Assembly: GCA_913019975.1 (NCBI GenBank)
Contig: CAJWBH010000016.1
Location: 1-64,000 of the forward strand
DNA: 64,000 bases
Reading direction: 5' to 3'
From: Thalassolituus maritimus
GTDB taxonomy: Bacteria; Pseudomonadota; Gammaproteobacteria; Pseudomonadales; Oceanobacteraceae
This document shows positions 18,395 to 26,704 of the stretch, in pieces. Both the position numbers and the translations under genes were made by a program. The first letter of the stretch is position 1. Each line of letters begins with the position of its first letter. The notes beneath the pieces were generated by a model. It was given only the letters and a program-made list of their open reading frames with translations, did not search any database and had not been told where the DNA came from.

Positions 18395-19444
18395 GTGAAG
18401 AACAAACAGACCCAGACCCGGGACGAGCTTCTGGACGGCTTCTTTTTGCCGGACCTGTGTAATGCCCGTGCCGTACTCATACTGCTGATTGTCAGTGAAG
18501 CGCTGGTTCTGGCTCTGACATTGATCGAAAGCGGTATCGACGGGTTTTCAGGAATTCGTTTTGGGCTGGTTTCACTGTTTGTTCAATGGGTAGCGTTAGT
18601 ATCCGTGGCGTTGCTCTGTCAGGCTCGTGGTCAGCTAGCCCGGCTTCCTGTGTGGGCGGCATCAACTGTGGCTCTGCTCATTATCCAGCTGGTGACCTTG
18701 TGTATCAGCCTGTTGGGTGAAACCTTCTTACCTGCAATTCAGCCCTCGCTGGATTGGTACTGGGTTGCCCGCAACCAACTGGTCAGCGCAATTTTTTCGG
18801 CGATGGCGATGCGCTATTTTTACGTGCAGAGCCAGTGGCGCTTGCAGACTCAGGCTGAACTCCGGGCTCGTCTTGCGGCCTTGCAGGCAAATATCCGTCC
18901 GCATTTCTTTTTTAATACCCTCAACACCGTTGCTTCTCTAATCGTCATAGACCCTGAAAAAGCGGAGCAGATGCTGCTTGAGCTGGCTCAGCTTTTCCGC
19001 GCGGTTTTACGTGGAACCGAAGAAACGACTTCTTTGGCAGAAGAGATCAAACTTGGGCAGGGGTATCTTGATATTGAACAGACCCGTTTAGGCGACCGGA
19101 TGCTGGTGGAATGGGAACTTCCTCACGTTCTGCCAGATATACGGGTGCCACAATTAATTTTGCAGCCTTTGCTTGAGAATGCTGTTTATCACGGTATCCA
19201 GCCTGTTGTGGCGCAGGGAGACATCAGGGTGTCGCTGGCGCAGATGGATAAAGGTTGGTTGCTGCAGATCAGTAACAGCAAAAGCAGTGAGTCCGTCGAG
19301 TCCAGTGGCAACCGCATAGCCCATCAGAATATCCGCGCACGTCTGGAGGCGCTTTTCGGTGAAGGTGCCACACTTAATGTAGAGGATGAGGGACATCGCT
19401 ACGAAGCACGTATCCTGATTCCGAGCAGCGGGGAGAAAGTATGA
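18395..19444 (+). CDS. algZ: AlgZ/FimS-type sensor histidine kinase
   Basis: The 349-residue protein has four or so transmembrane helices (about 25-145) and a LytS/YpdA-type kinase module. The phospho-acceptor is His170 in NIRPHFFFNTLNT, and the N box LQPLLENAVYHG is present. The usual glycine-rich D box is replaced by a serine-rich segment (ISNSKSSESVESSGN), an oddity also known for Pseudomonas AlgZ as I recall it. The start is GTG 18395 with AGGA about seven bases upstream. It overlaps algR by four bases. In Pseudomonas this pair controls alginate and type IV pilus genes; the regulon here is unknown. Confidence 0.85.
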   Translation: MKNKQTQTRDELLDGFFLPDLCNARAVLILLIVSEALVLALTLIESGIDGFSGIRFGLVSLFVQWVALVSVALLCQARGQLARLPVWAASTVALLIIQLVTLCISLLGETFLPAIQPSLDWYWVARNQLVSAIFSAMAMRYFYVQSQWRLQTQAELRARLAALQANIRPHFFFNTLNTVASLIVIDPEKAEQMLLELAQLFRAVLRGTEETTSLAEEIKLGQGYLDIEQTRLGDRMLVEWELPHVLPDIRVPQLILQPLLENAVYHGIQPVVAQGDIRVSLAQMDKGWLLQISNSKSSESVESSGNRIAHQNIRARLEALFGEGATLNVEDEGHRYEARILIPSSGEKV

Positions 19445-20157
19445 ATTACCGTGTTCTGGTGGTGGATGATGAGCCCCTCGCACGGCAGCGTCTGAAACGC
19501 CTGCTTGAGGAGCACAAAGACTTTACGTGTGTCGCTGAAGCCGGAGATGGGCAGGCGGCAGTGGATTGGTTGTCGCAGTTCAGAGCGGATCTTGTTCTGC
19601 TCGATATCCAGATGCCCGGTCTGGATGGTTTGCAGGCCGCAGAGAAAATCAGGACGCTGCCAAGTGCCCCTGTCATCGTCTTCTGTACCGCCTTTGACGA
19701 TCACGCTCTGGCGGCTTTCGATGTGGATGCTGCAGATTACCTGCTGAAACCGATCCGCAAAGAAGATCTCACCCGGGCGTTGAGCCGGGCGGCAGAACGT
19801 CTGAGTCGGCAGGTGTCCGGTCCGGCTGCGCGTACACACATCAGTGCGCGAACGTCGCAAGGCTTAGTGCTGACCCCGGTAGATGATGTGCTGTTTTTCA
19901 GCGCAGACCAGAAATACGTCAGTATGCACCATGCTGACGGAGAGACCCTGATAGACGATTCGCTGAAGCAATTGGAAGAAGAATTTCCGCAACGCTTTAT
20001 GCGGATTCACCGCAGCTACCTTGTTGCGTCCGACCGGGTTCAGCGCCTCGAAAACACCGATGACGGTGTTGTTTTGTGGCTGCGGGATTGTGATCAACCT
20101 CTGCCAGTGAGCCGGCGCCACGCGCCCGGTGTGAAGAAGCATCTGCGCGGCGGCTGA
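19441..20157 (+). CDS. algR: LytTR-family response regulator AlgR
   Basis: An N-terminal receiver domain (about 1-120) has acidic residues D9/D10, the phospho-acceptor D55 (LVLLDIQMPG) and K103 region (LLKPI). A LytTR DNA-binding domain follows (about 135-235) with the typical RFMRIHRSYLVA. The 238-residue size matches AlgR. The start overlaps algZ by four bases (ATGA), so sensor and regulator are translationally coupled. hemC begins 76 bases downstream, the order seen in pseudomonads. AlgR binding sites were not searched for. Confidence 0.9.
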   Translation: MNYRVLVVDDEPLARQRLKRLLEEHKDFTCVAEAGDGQAAVDWLSQFRADLVLLDIQMPGLDGLQAAEKIRTLPSAPVIVFCTAFDDHALAAFDVDAADYLLKPIRKEDLTRALSRAAERLSRQVSGPAARTHISARTSQGLVLTPVDDVLFFSADQKYVSMHHADGETLIDDSLKQLEEEFPQRFMRIHRSYLVASDRVQRLENTDDGVVLWLRDCDQPLPVSRRHAPGVKKHLRGG

Positions 20158-20233
20158 GGCCGCGCAGCAATCGCCCCCCAATCCTGTTATCATCCGCGCT
20201 TGATAAATGCACAGTTTCAGGTTCGAGGACATC

Positions 20234-21175
20234 ATGCCGACACCATCCCTACTCCGCATTGCGACCCGCAAAAGCCCACTGGCCATGTGGCAGGCCGAAC
20301 ACATTAAGGCCCGCCTGGAAGCGTTGCATCCGGGGCTTGAGGTTGAGCTGGTTACATTTACCACTCAGGGAGACAAAATTCTGGATGTGCCTCTGGCGAA
20401 AATCGGTGGCAAAGGGTTGTTTGTCAAAGAGCTGGAAAGCGCCATGCTCGACGGGCGGGCGGATATCGCTGTGCATTCAATGAAAGACGTGCCGATGGAG
20501 TTTCCGGAAGGGCTTGAGCTCGGTGTGATCTGCGATCGCGAAAACCCTCTGGATGCGTTCGTCTCGAACAAATACAAGGCTCTGGCCGAGATGCCAGAGG
20601 GCTCAGTGCTCGGTACATCCAGTCTGCGCCGTGGCTGTCAGGCCAAAGAGCGACGCCCTGATCTTGAAGTGAAGAGTCTGCGCGGCAACGTACAAACGCG
20701 TCTGGGTAAGATGGACGCTGGCGAATACGATGCCATCATTCTTGCCTCTGCAGGTCTGCTGCGTATGGAAATGGATGAGCGCATTGCCGCATTCATGCCG
20801 GCAGAAGAATCACTGCCGGCGGGTGGGCAGGGTGCCCTTGGTATTGAGTGGCGCAGTGCTGATAAAGACATTCATGCCTTGCTCGCGCCGCTGCACCACG
20901 AAGTAACCGCACAATGTGTATTGGCAGAACGTGCCATGAACCGCCGCCTGCAAGGGGGCTGTCAGGTCCCCATCGCTTGTTACGCCATCATTGATGGTGA
21001 TGAATTGTGGCTCCGTGGTCTGGTGGGTAGCGAAGACGGCCAGCAAATGCTGCGTACCGAATACCGGGGCTCGCCAGAAGACGCCGAAGCACTGGGTATA
21101 AAGGCAGCAGAAGACCTGTTGGCGCAGGGAGCGGGTGATATCCTGCGTGCCGTGTATGGTCATGACGTTCACTGA
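20234..21175 (+). CDS. hemC: Hydroxymethylbilane synthase
   Basis: HemC polymerises four porphobilinogen molecules into hydroxymethylbilane in haem synthesis. Visible are the N-terminal [14 protein letters not shown], the catalytic-Asp motif HSMKDVPME, the SLRRGCQ loop and Cys243 in [10 protein letters not shown], which carries the dipyrromethane cofactor. ATG 20234 is preferred over the in-frame upstream start at 20207 because GAGGA lies directly upstream and the 313-residue length fits the family. hemD begins inside its 3' end, so they form an operon with hemX and hemY. Confidence 0.97.
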   Translation: MPTPSLLRIATRKSPLAMWQAEHIKARLEALHPGLEVELVTFTTQGDKILDVPLAKIGGKGLFVKELESAMLDGRADIAVHSMKDVPMEFPEGLELGVICDRENPLDAFVSNKYKALAEMPEGSVLGTSSLRRGCQAKERRPDLEVKSLRGNVQTRLGKMDAGEYDAIILASAGLLRMEMDERIAAFMPAEESLPAGGQGALGIEWRSADKDIHALLAPLHHEVTAQCVLAERAMNRRLQGGCQVPIACYAIIDGDELWLRGLVGSEDGQQMLRTEYRGSPEDAEALGIKAAEDLLAQGAGDILRAVYGHDVH

Positions 21176-21938
21176 AGCATTACCCCCGGTCGTAGTGACG
21201 CGACCCGCGGACAAAGCGAGTGAATTGATCAGCTCTGTGGCGGAGCTCGGCTTTGAGGTTCGCCATCACCCTTTGATAGAGATTTGTCGCTTCGACGATG
21301 ACGGCAGTGCAGCGTCGCGTGCCTGTCGTCAGAAAATCCTCGATATAGACCATTATGACGCTGTCATCGCAATCAGCCAGAATGCCGCTGAGGCGGGTTT
21401 CGGATGGATGGACGATTACTGGCCGCAGATGCCAGTGGGCCTGCGTTGGTACGCTGTCGGCCCGACAACGGCAGCGGTTTATCGCGAGTACGATATCGAC
21501 GCAGAAATGCCGGTTGACCGATACGACAGTGAGGGAGTACTCGCGCTGCCATCGTTACAGCAGGTCGAGGGTGAGAAAATACTCATCTGGCGCGGAGTCG
21601 GCGGTCGGGAAACCCTGGCATCGGTTCTGCGTGAGCGTGGTGCCCGTGTCGACTACGCCGAGCTCTATGAGCGCCGGCAGATTGAATGGGCGGAAGCCGA
21701 CTGGGAAAAAACTTTGCAGGGCGCGCCAGTATTGCTGCTAAGCAGTGGGCAGGCGCTCGATATTGCACAACAACAAATACCTGATATCGCGACCCGGGTA
21801 AGTACCATCATAGTGCCAAGTGAGCGAGTGGCTACTTACGCCAGGCAGCAAGGCTGTACTGACGTGGTGGTTGCGGCCAGTGCCCGTAATGAAGATACTT
21901 TGCACAGCCTGCGCGCGCGGTTTGCCGCAGGCCGTTAA
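21162..21938 (+). CDS. hemD: Uroporphyrinogen-III synthase
   Basis: HemD closes hydroxymethylbilane into uroporphyrinogen III. The sequence is poorly conserved in this family, but the start [21 protein letters not shown], the internal [10 protein letters not shown] and [10 protein letters not shown], and the position directly after hemC identify it. The frame is open from GTG 21135; ATG 21162 (MTFTEAL) gives 258 residues and a 14-base overlap with hemC, and ATG 21156 is equally possible. No start has a strong ribosome site, so translation may be coupled to hemC. Confidence 0.92.
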   Translation: MTFTEALPPVVVTRPADKASELISSVAELGFEVRHHPLIEICRFDDDGSAASRACRQKILDIDHYDAVIAISQNAAEAGFGWMDDYWPQMPVGLRWYAVGPTTAAVYREYDIDAEMPVDRYDSEGVLALPSLQQVEGEKILIWRGVGGRETLASVLRERGARVDYAELYERRQIEWAEADWEKTLQGAPVLLLSSGQALDIAQQQIPDIATRVSTIIVPSERVATYARQQGCTDVVVAASARNEDTLHSLRARFAAGR

Positions 21939-21977
21939 GATTTCGCCGTTAAGGCCAATTTCAGAAGGAAATTCACC

Positions 21978-23084
21978 GTGAGCAACGAACAACAGACTAA
22001 CGCCCCGGCTGATAAGGGACAGAAAGAAAAGCGCAGTTCCAATGTGCTTTCCTGGTTTAACCTGCTCCTGATCATCATCCTGTTTGCTCTGGCGGGCGCG
22101 GCAGGCTTTTTCGGCTGGCAGCAGCAACAGGCTGCAACCGCTGAAACTGCGGTCCTGACTGATCGCCTCAATACTGCACTGCAGAAAATTGAAGCGAGCA
22201 ACGCGCGTGAAACAACATTGATGCAGCGCGCAGAAGCACTGAATACAGCGTCTCAGAACCTTGCCGCTCAGGTGGCTCACAACACAGAGCGTCTGGGTAA
22301 GCTGCCGGGTGCAGAGCGTCAGGATTGGCTACTGGCTGAAGCAGAATACCTGCTGCGCCTTGCCAGTCAGCGCCTTGAGCTTGAGCGTGACTGGGAAGGT
22401 GCGATCAGCATGCTGACCGCAGCAGACAACGTCATCATTGAAACGCGTAACCCCCGTTTTGATAAAGTCCGTGCTCAGATTGCCCGTGAGCTGATGGCTC
22501 TGCGTGCCGTGCCTGCCGTTGATCGTGTGGGTGCCATCTTCCGCCTGCAGGCTCTGCAGGAGCAGGTAACAGCGCTGCCATGGATGCCAGAAAAACTGAT
22601 TGCAGAACCTGTTGCTGAAGAAGAACCTCTCACGCTGGAAGAGCAGACCTGGTACTGGAACCTCTGGTACACCGTCAGAGATAACGTGATCCGTATGGTG
22701 CGTATCCGTGAGCGTGACGAGCCAATCGCGGCGCCACTGACGCCCGATCAGCAGTATTACCTGCAGCAGAACATGCACCTGATGCTGGAACAGGCTCAGA
22801 TTGCACTCCTGCGCGAACAGACCGAACTGTATGAGCACAGCCTTCAGCGCGTCTCAGAGTGGTTAGATGCCTATCTGGTTATTGAAGATGCACGCACTCG
22901 TGCGGCCCGCGCTGCCTTGTCTGAACTGCAGGCCTGGGAAGTGGCTCCGGAGCGCCCTGACATTACTGCGTCACTCCTGATGTTGCAGAAACTGGTTGAA
23001 GAGCAGCGCCGCAATGGCACTGTACAGCCAACAGAAGCAAATGCGGATGAGGCTGAAGAGGCCGGTACGGAGGACGACGCATGA
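21978..23084 (+). CDS. hemX: HemX, membrane-anchored uroporphyrinogen-III-associated protein
   Basis: HemX is annotated as a putative uroporphyrinogen-III methyltransferase but lacks recognisable methyltransferase motifs; its real role is unclear. The 368-residue protein has a charged cytosolic N-terminus, one transmembrane helix (about 29-48), a coiled coil (about 55-100) and a helical domain with the typical DWLLAEAEYLLRLASQRL and a Glu/Ala-rich tail. The start is GTG 21978 with AGAAGGAA eight bases upstream. It overlaps hemY by four bases. Confidence 0.93.
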   Translation: MSNEQQTNAPADKGQKEKRSSNVLSWFNLLLIIILFALAGAAGFFGWQQQQAATAETAVLTDRLNTALQKIEASNARETTLMQRAEALNTASQNLAAQVAHNTERLGKLPGAERQDWLLAEAEYLLRLASQRLELERDWEGAISMLTAADNVIIETRNPRFDKVRAQIARELMALRAVPAVDRVGAIFRLQALQEQVTALPWMPEKLIAEPVAEEEPLTLEEQTWYWNLWYTVRDNVIRMVRIRERDEPIAAPLTPDQQYYLQQNMHLMLEQAQIALLREQTELYEHSLQRVSEWLDAYLVIEDARTRAARAALSELQAWEVAPERPDITASLLMLQKLVEEQRRNGTVQPTEANADEAEEAGTEDDA

Positions 23085-24256
23085 GACTGATCGTTCTTTT
23101 TCTGATCCTGATTGCTGCGGGAGCGCTGGCCGTTGGCGCATTCGTTTATATCGATGCTGGCTATGTCATGCTCAGCTGGGAAAACTACACGGTAGAGACC
23201 AGCCTCTGGATGTTTCTGGTATTGGGCGCCATCGCCCTGCTGGCTGTGTATATAGCATTGCGTGCGTTGCTGGTGTTGTTTGGTAGCGACCGCCGCTTCA
23301 ATGAGTGGCGTCAGCGTCGTCGCAGCTTACGTGCCCGTCGTCAGACCACGCGAGGCCTGCTTGCTTTGGCGCAGGGTCAGTGGCGCCGTGCCGAACGCAA
23401 CCTGACAAGCAGCGCTAAAGATTCTGATCAGCCTTTGATCAACTACCTGGCGGCTGCCCGTGCTGCTTACGAGCAGGATAAGTCAGAAGCAACGGACGAA
23501 TGGCTCAAGCAGGCAAGCCTGAGCACCAAAGGCTCAGACCTGGCGGTGGGTATTACTCAGGTACAGCTGCTGCAATCGCGTCACCAGAACGAGCAGGCGC
23601 TGGCCGTGCTGATCAGCCTGCGTGAAAAGCATCCCCGTCATGCCTATCTGCTGAAACTGCTGGTAAAAACGCTGCAGGATCTCGAAGACTGGGTAGCGTT
23701 GAATGAGCTTCTGCCAACCCTGCGCAAAGCGACCAAAATCCCGGATGAAGAGTTGCGTAAGCTGGAGCGCAACGTTGCTCTGCAACTGCTCGACCGCGCC
23801 CGTCATGCAAATGGTGGACAGGGCCTGACAGCAACGTTTGATGGTCTCGGCCGCGACGTGCGTTACACCAGCGATGTGATGAAGTCATACGTTGACCTGC
23901 TGCTCGAAACTGAGCAGGAAGAGAAAGCAGAAGAAGCGCTGCGTGAAGGCCTTAAGCATGTATGGCACGACGAGCTGGTAGAAATCTACGGTCGTCTGAA
24001 AGGTAAAGATGCCAACAAGCAGCTGCTGTTTGCTGAGCAGCAGCTGAAAGAGCGTCCTAATGACCCGCTCCTGCTGCTCACTCTGGGTCGTCTGGCGCTG
24101 CGTGTGAATGATCTGGAAAAAGCCCGCGAATATCTGCAGACCGGCTTGAGTATCAGAGGCCTGGCCGAACTGCACGCTGAAATGGGTAAGGTCATGCTGG
24201 CCGAAGGCGATGAGACGCTGGCCTGTGAACACTTCCAGCTGGCTCTGGGTCACTGA
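23081..24256 (+). CDS. hemY: HemY, TPR-containing membrane protein of the hem operon
   Basis: This gammaproteobacterial HemY is not protoporphyrinogen oxidase. It is a membrane TPR protein of unclear function that always accompanies hemX. Two transmembrane helices (about 1-22 and 42-64) flank a short loop, then an Arg-rich segment and TPR-like helical repeats fill residues 85-390. The length of 391 is standard. It overlaps hemX by four bases (ATGA). A GC-rich hairpin at 24300 follows. Confidence 0.94.
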   Translation: MRLIVLFLILIAAGALAVGAFVYIDAGYVMLSWENYTVETSLWMFLVLGAIALLAVYIALRALLVLFGSDRRFNEWRQRRRSLRARRQTTRGLLALAQGQWRRAERNLTSSAKDSDQPLINYLAAARAAYEQDKSEATDEWLKQASLSTKGSDLAVGITQVQLLQSRHQNEQALAVLISLREKHPRHAYLLKLLVKTLQDLEDWVALNELLPTLRKATKIPDEELRKLERNVALQLLDRARHANGGQGLTATFDGLGRDVRYTSDVMKSYVDLLLETEQEEKAEEALREGLKHVWHDELVEIYGRLKGKDANKQLLFAEQQLKERPNDPLLLLTLGRLALRVNDLEKAREYLQTGLSIRGLAELHAEMGKVMLAEGDETLACEHFQLALGH

Positions 24257-24299
24257 TCCCACGCAAGCTGCGCGACACCAGTACATAAAATAATAACAA

Positions 24300-24320
24300 C
24301 CGGCGGCCTTGAGCCGCCGG
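24300..24320. repeat. GC-rich hairpin after hemY
   Basis: CCGGCGGC (24300-24307) and GCCGCCGG (24313-24320) form a perfect 8-bp stem with a 5-base loop. No T-tract follows on the + strand, so it is a weak terminator at best, or an mRNA-stabilising structure at the end of the hem operon. Confidence 0.55.
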
Positions 24321-24340
24321 ATTGGTATCAGGGGGATGTT

Positions 24341-24787
24341 ATGAATGATATGCCACATCGCTCGGCGCTTGCCGACTACCTCACCATACTGACGGGTCTG
24401 TTTACCATCCTGAGTGGAGCCTACTCACTCTACGCCGGTGGTGATGTCTCTGCGGCGGCGGATACCGAAACCTATTGGGATGGTCCTCTGCGACATGCTA
24501 TTGCGATTACGCTGACTGTGATGGGGCTGTACTTCTTTATGGATCTCTCTGTGAAAATCGCAGGTAAGATCGTCAGAACCGGCACCAGCGGCCTGCCCGG
24601 TTGGTTGGTTTTTGGCCTTTTCTATTTTGGTGGTATGGCGTTATACGGGGTCTTTCAGATCGTGCTCCAGTCGAATCTGTTTGCTGAATTACAGATCTCA
24701 TATTTTATCACTTCGCTTGTCATCTGGCTGGCATTGACCATTCCTCTGGCCATCATGTCGGCTTTCAAACCAAAGCCCCGCCGTTAA
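24341..24787 (+). CDS. Four-helix inner-membrane protein, unknown function
   Basis: The 148-residue protein has four predicted transmembrane helices (about 12-30, 50-68, 84-105 and 119-140) and a basic C-terminal end KPKPRR in the cytosol. I do not recognise the family. A GGGGG ribosome site stands nine bases before ATG 24341. It follows hemY by 84 bases with a hairpin between them, so it may be a separate transcript. The next gene, a flavodoxin, has its own regulatory region. Confidence 0.75.
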   Translation: MNDMPHRSALADYLTILTGLFTILSGAYSLYAGGDVSAAADTETYWDGPLRHAIAITLTVMGLYFFMDLSVKIAGKIVRTGTSGLPGWLVFGLFYFGGMALYGVFQIVLQSNLFAELQISYFITSLVIWLALTIPLAIMSAFKPKPRR

Positions 24788-24833
24788 GGCTCTCCATCAC
24801 TACCTGCTCCACCTTACTACTTCAGTAGTCTTT

Positions 24834-24864
24834 ACTCTTCTGAGGGATCTCTGCGCAGAAGAGT
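24834..24864 (+). terminator. Terminator-like hairpin before the flavodoxin gene
   Basis: ACTCTTCTG (24834-24842) pairs with CAGAAGAGT (24856-24864), a perfect 9-bp stem with a 13-base loop, followed by T-rich sequence (ATTGCCTTTCTTT). It probably ends transcription of the membrane-protein gene, though the T-tract is interrupted. Confidence 0.5.
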
Positions 24865-24865
24865 A

Positions 24866-24901
24866 TTGCCTTTCTTTATAATATAACGATAATTATTCGC
24901 A
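24866..24901 (+). promoter_or_regulatory. Flavodoxin promoter with overlapping Fur-like box
   Basis: A possible -35 TTGCCT (24866-24871) and -10 GATAAT (24888-24893) have a 16-base spacer. The 15-mer CGATAATTATTCGCA (24887-24901) matches the 7-1-7 Fur core TGATAATnATTATCA at 11 of 14 defined positions and covers the -10. Iron repression of a flavodoxin, which replaces ferredoxin when iron is scarce, would make sense. The identical 15-mer recurs at 54765. This is inferred from sequence only. Confidence 0.5.
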
Positions 24902-24929
24902 TTAATATTTATTCAGAGGCGAGTCAGCT

Positions 24930-25481
24930 ATGAGTTCAGCATTGAGTCAGGCATCTGTCGGGATCATCTTCGGAACGGATACCGGGAACACCGAGGATGT
25001 TGCGGAGAAGATATCTGAGCAGCTACAGGGGGCTGGTATTGTTGCGGAACTGGTTAACATCACAGATGCCGAGCCGGAGCAAATCCAGGGTTATGACCTG
25101 GCCATTATGGGCATACCAACGTGGGACTTTGGAGGCATTCAGGTTGACTGGGAAGACGTGGAGGAAATGATTCAGGCCCTGGATATGTCCGGGAAAACGG
25201 TTGCCCTCTATGGCCTGGGAGATCAGTTTGGCTACGGTGACTTTTTTGTCGATGCCATGGGCTGGTTACAGGAACATCTGCAAAAAGCTGGTGCGCGTTT
25301 TATCGGTTACTGGCCAACGGAAGGGTATGAGTTCGAAGCTTCGCGTGCCGTAAATGACGATAAGACACTGTTTTGTGGTCTGGCCATCGATGAGGATCAG
25401 CAGTTTGAACTGACTGATGCTCGTGTTGAGCAGTGGGTATCTCAGATCATCAGTGAATACAATTCGCTGGCGGCGGCCTGA
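24930..25481 (+). CDS. fldA: Long-chain flavodoxin
   Basis: Flavodoxin is a small FMN electron carrier of the cytosol that substitutes for ferredoxin under iron limitation. The phosphate-binding loop TDTGNTE (about 16-22) is intact. The FMN-stacking loops GIPTWDFG and GLGDQFGYGD, and the long-chain insertion with GYWPTEGYEF, mark the FldA/NifF type. At 183 residues it is slightly long. A Fur-like box lies 29-43 bases before the start. The next gene starts one base after its stop, so they are co-transcribed. Confidence 0.93.
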   Translation: MSSALSQASVGIIFGTDTGNTEDVAEKISEQLQGAGIVAELVNITDAEPEQIQGYDLAIMGIPTWDFGGIQVDWEDVEEMIQALDMSGKTVALYGLGDQFGYGDFFVDAMGWLQEHLQKAGARFIGYWPTEGYEFEASRAVNDDKTLFCGLAIDEDQQFELTDARVEQWVSQIISEYNSLAAA

Positions 25482-25482
25482 T

Positions 25483-25923
25483 ATGAGATACATGTGTAAC
25501 GGCCATCGTCAGTGGCTGATCGATAATCCTTCTGAGCTGACACCGAGCTGGCAGCGGGCAACGTCCATGGGCTGTGAGGCGATGCTCGGCGAGCACTGGC
25601 AGAGAGCAGCTATATGTTTCGGTAATGCCGTTGAAGTGGCGGAGCTGGAGCTGGCAAGAAACCCTGATCGTGCGGCACAACAGCGCTATCTTGAAGCAGC
25701 AGCTCAGATGATGGCTGCCTTTCGTCGTCTCGGCGACCAGCGAAGCTGCCGCTTTTTGTTCAGCAGAGTGCTGGAGTTGTTAGAGCAACTATCTATGCGG
25801 GATTTTTGCGAGGAGAGCCTGGGAATTCTCAAAGAATTCACATTCGGAGACAGCAGGGATGCAGAGAAATCAATGTGGCAGAAGTTAGCTTCAACGAAAG
25901 AGCGACGTGCAAGCCTCCACTGA
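25483..25923 (+). CDS. Small helical protein coupled to flavodoxin, unknown function
   Basis: ATG 25483 lies one base after the flavodoxin stop, so translation is probably coupled; the frame extends further upstream but that part only overlaps flavodoxin. The 146-residue product starts MRYMCNGHRQWL and consists mainly of alpha helices with a TPR-like look (HWQRAAICFGNAVEVAELELAR, QQRYLEAAAQMMAAFRRLGD). It has scattered cysteines but no classical cofactor motif. I do not recognise it. The context suggests a role tied to iron limitation or flavodoxin function, which is an inference. Confidence 0.7.
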   Translation: MRYMCNGHRQWLIDNPSELTPSWQRATSMGCEAMLGEHWQRAAICFGNAVEVAELELARNPDRAAQQRYLEAAAQMMAAFRRLGDQRSCRFLFSRVLELLEQLSMRDFCEESLGILKEFTFGDSRDAEKSMWQKLASTKERRASLH

Positions 25924-26104
25924 GTGATCTGAACGGGACGGCGAGGAGAAGTACCGTCGATTTACGCAAAGGCTTTGTTGCCGCTTGTAATTTCCTGTTA
26001 TGAGTCTTTGTTTGCAGTTGCTTACAGAGAACCGGTGACTACATTGAAATTTATATCAATTTAATCCCGGGGCTTTTCTGGCTCCAGTCTCTTGTGGAGC
26101 CTGC

Positions 26105-26704
26105 ATGATCGGTATTATTCAGAAAGTACTGCTTGACCTGCTGGAAGAAACCGGCGGAAAGCCATTACTGGGCGCAGTCCTGAAACGAGCTGAAGTCCCT
26201 GAGAATGTTACCTTCCGGATAGATCAGAATTATTCAGATGACGAATTTCATCGCTTGCTGCAGGCGAGTGGTGAGGCGACAGGGCTGTCCGAAAGTGAAT
26301 TGTGTGTTCTTTATGCCAAAGCATTTCTTACCCGTGCCCGTGAGTTATTCCCACGTTTCTTTGAGATGTCGTCATCGTCAGAAGAATTTTTACTTCGCCA
26401 GGCAACCATCCACGCGGTGATGGCCTCAGGTCTCAAGACCAGTGAAGACAGAAAAGCCGTGACGGATAAATTCTCTGCCGAACAGGTCCGATCGGGGTTT
26501 GTTCGGGTCAGCTATCGTTCGGCGAATAAACTATGCGAGCTGTATAAAGCGTTGGCACACGAAGTGGCATCTTTATATGGAGAAAAACTACAGATCAGTT
26601 GTGAGCATTGCATGAAGCGCGGTGATGCAGAGTGCCGTTTCGCGATTAACTGGCAAACGCCCAGGTCTGTACACTCTTCAGGTATGGCGGTAGCTCCGGT
26701 ATGA
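26105..26704 (+). CDS. H-NOX-like haem NO/O2 sensor domain protein
   Basis: The 199-residue protein has the layout of a stand-alone H-NOX domain: an N-terminus MIGIIQKVLLDLLEE like the usual M-x-G-I/L-V, and a histidine at 103 (ATIHAVM) where the proximal haem ligand is expected. The C-terminal part contains SYRSANKLC and CMKRGDAECRFAI. The canonical haem-propionate motif YxSxR reads YRSAN (137-141), so the arginine is replaced by asparagine. This may alter haem binding or mark a divergent subfamily; a V4R-like ligand domain is the alternative. Its stop overlaps the start of a c-di-GMP phosphodiesterase gene by four bases, the classic H-NOX partner. GGAG precedes the start. Confidence 0.7.
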   Translation: MIGIIQKVLLDLLEETGGKPLLGAVLKRAEVPENVTFRIDQNYSDDEFHRLLQASGEATGLSESELCVLYAKAFLTRARELFPRFFEMSSSSEEFLLRQATIHAVMASGLKTSEDRKAVTDKFSAEQVRSGFVRVSYRSANKLCELYKALAHEVASLYGEKLQISCEHCMKRGDAECRFAINWQTPRSVHSSGMAVAPV

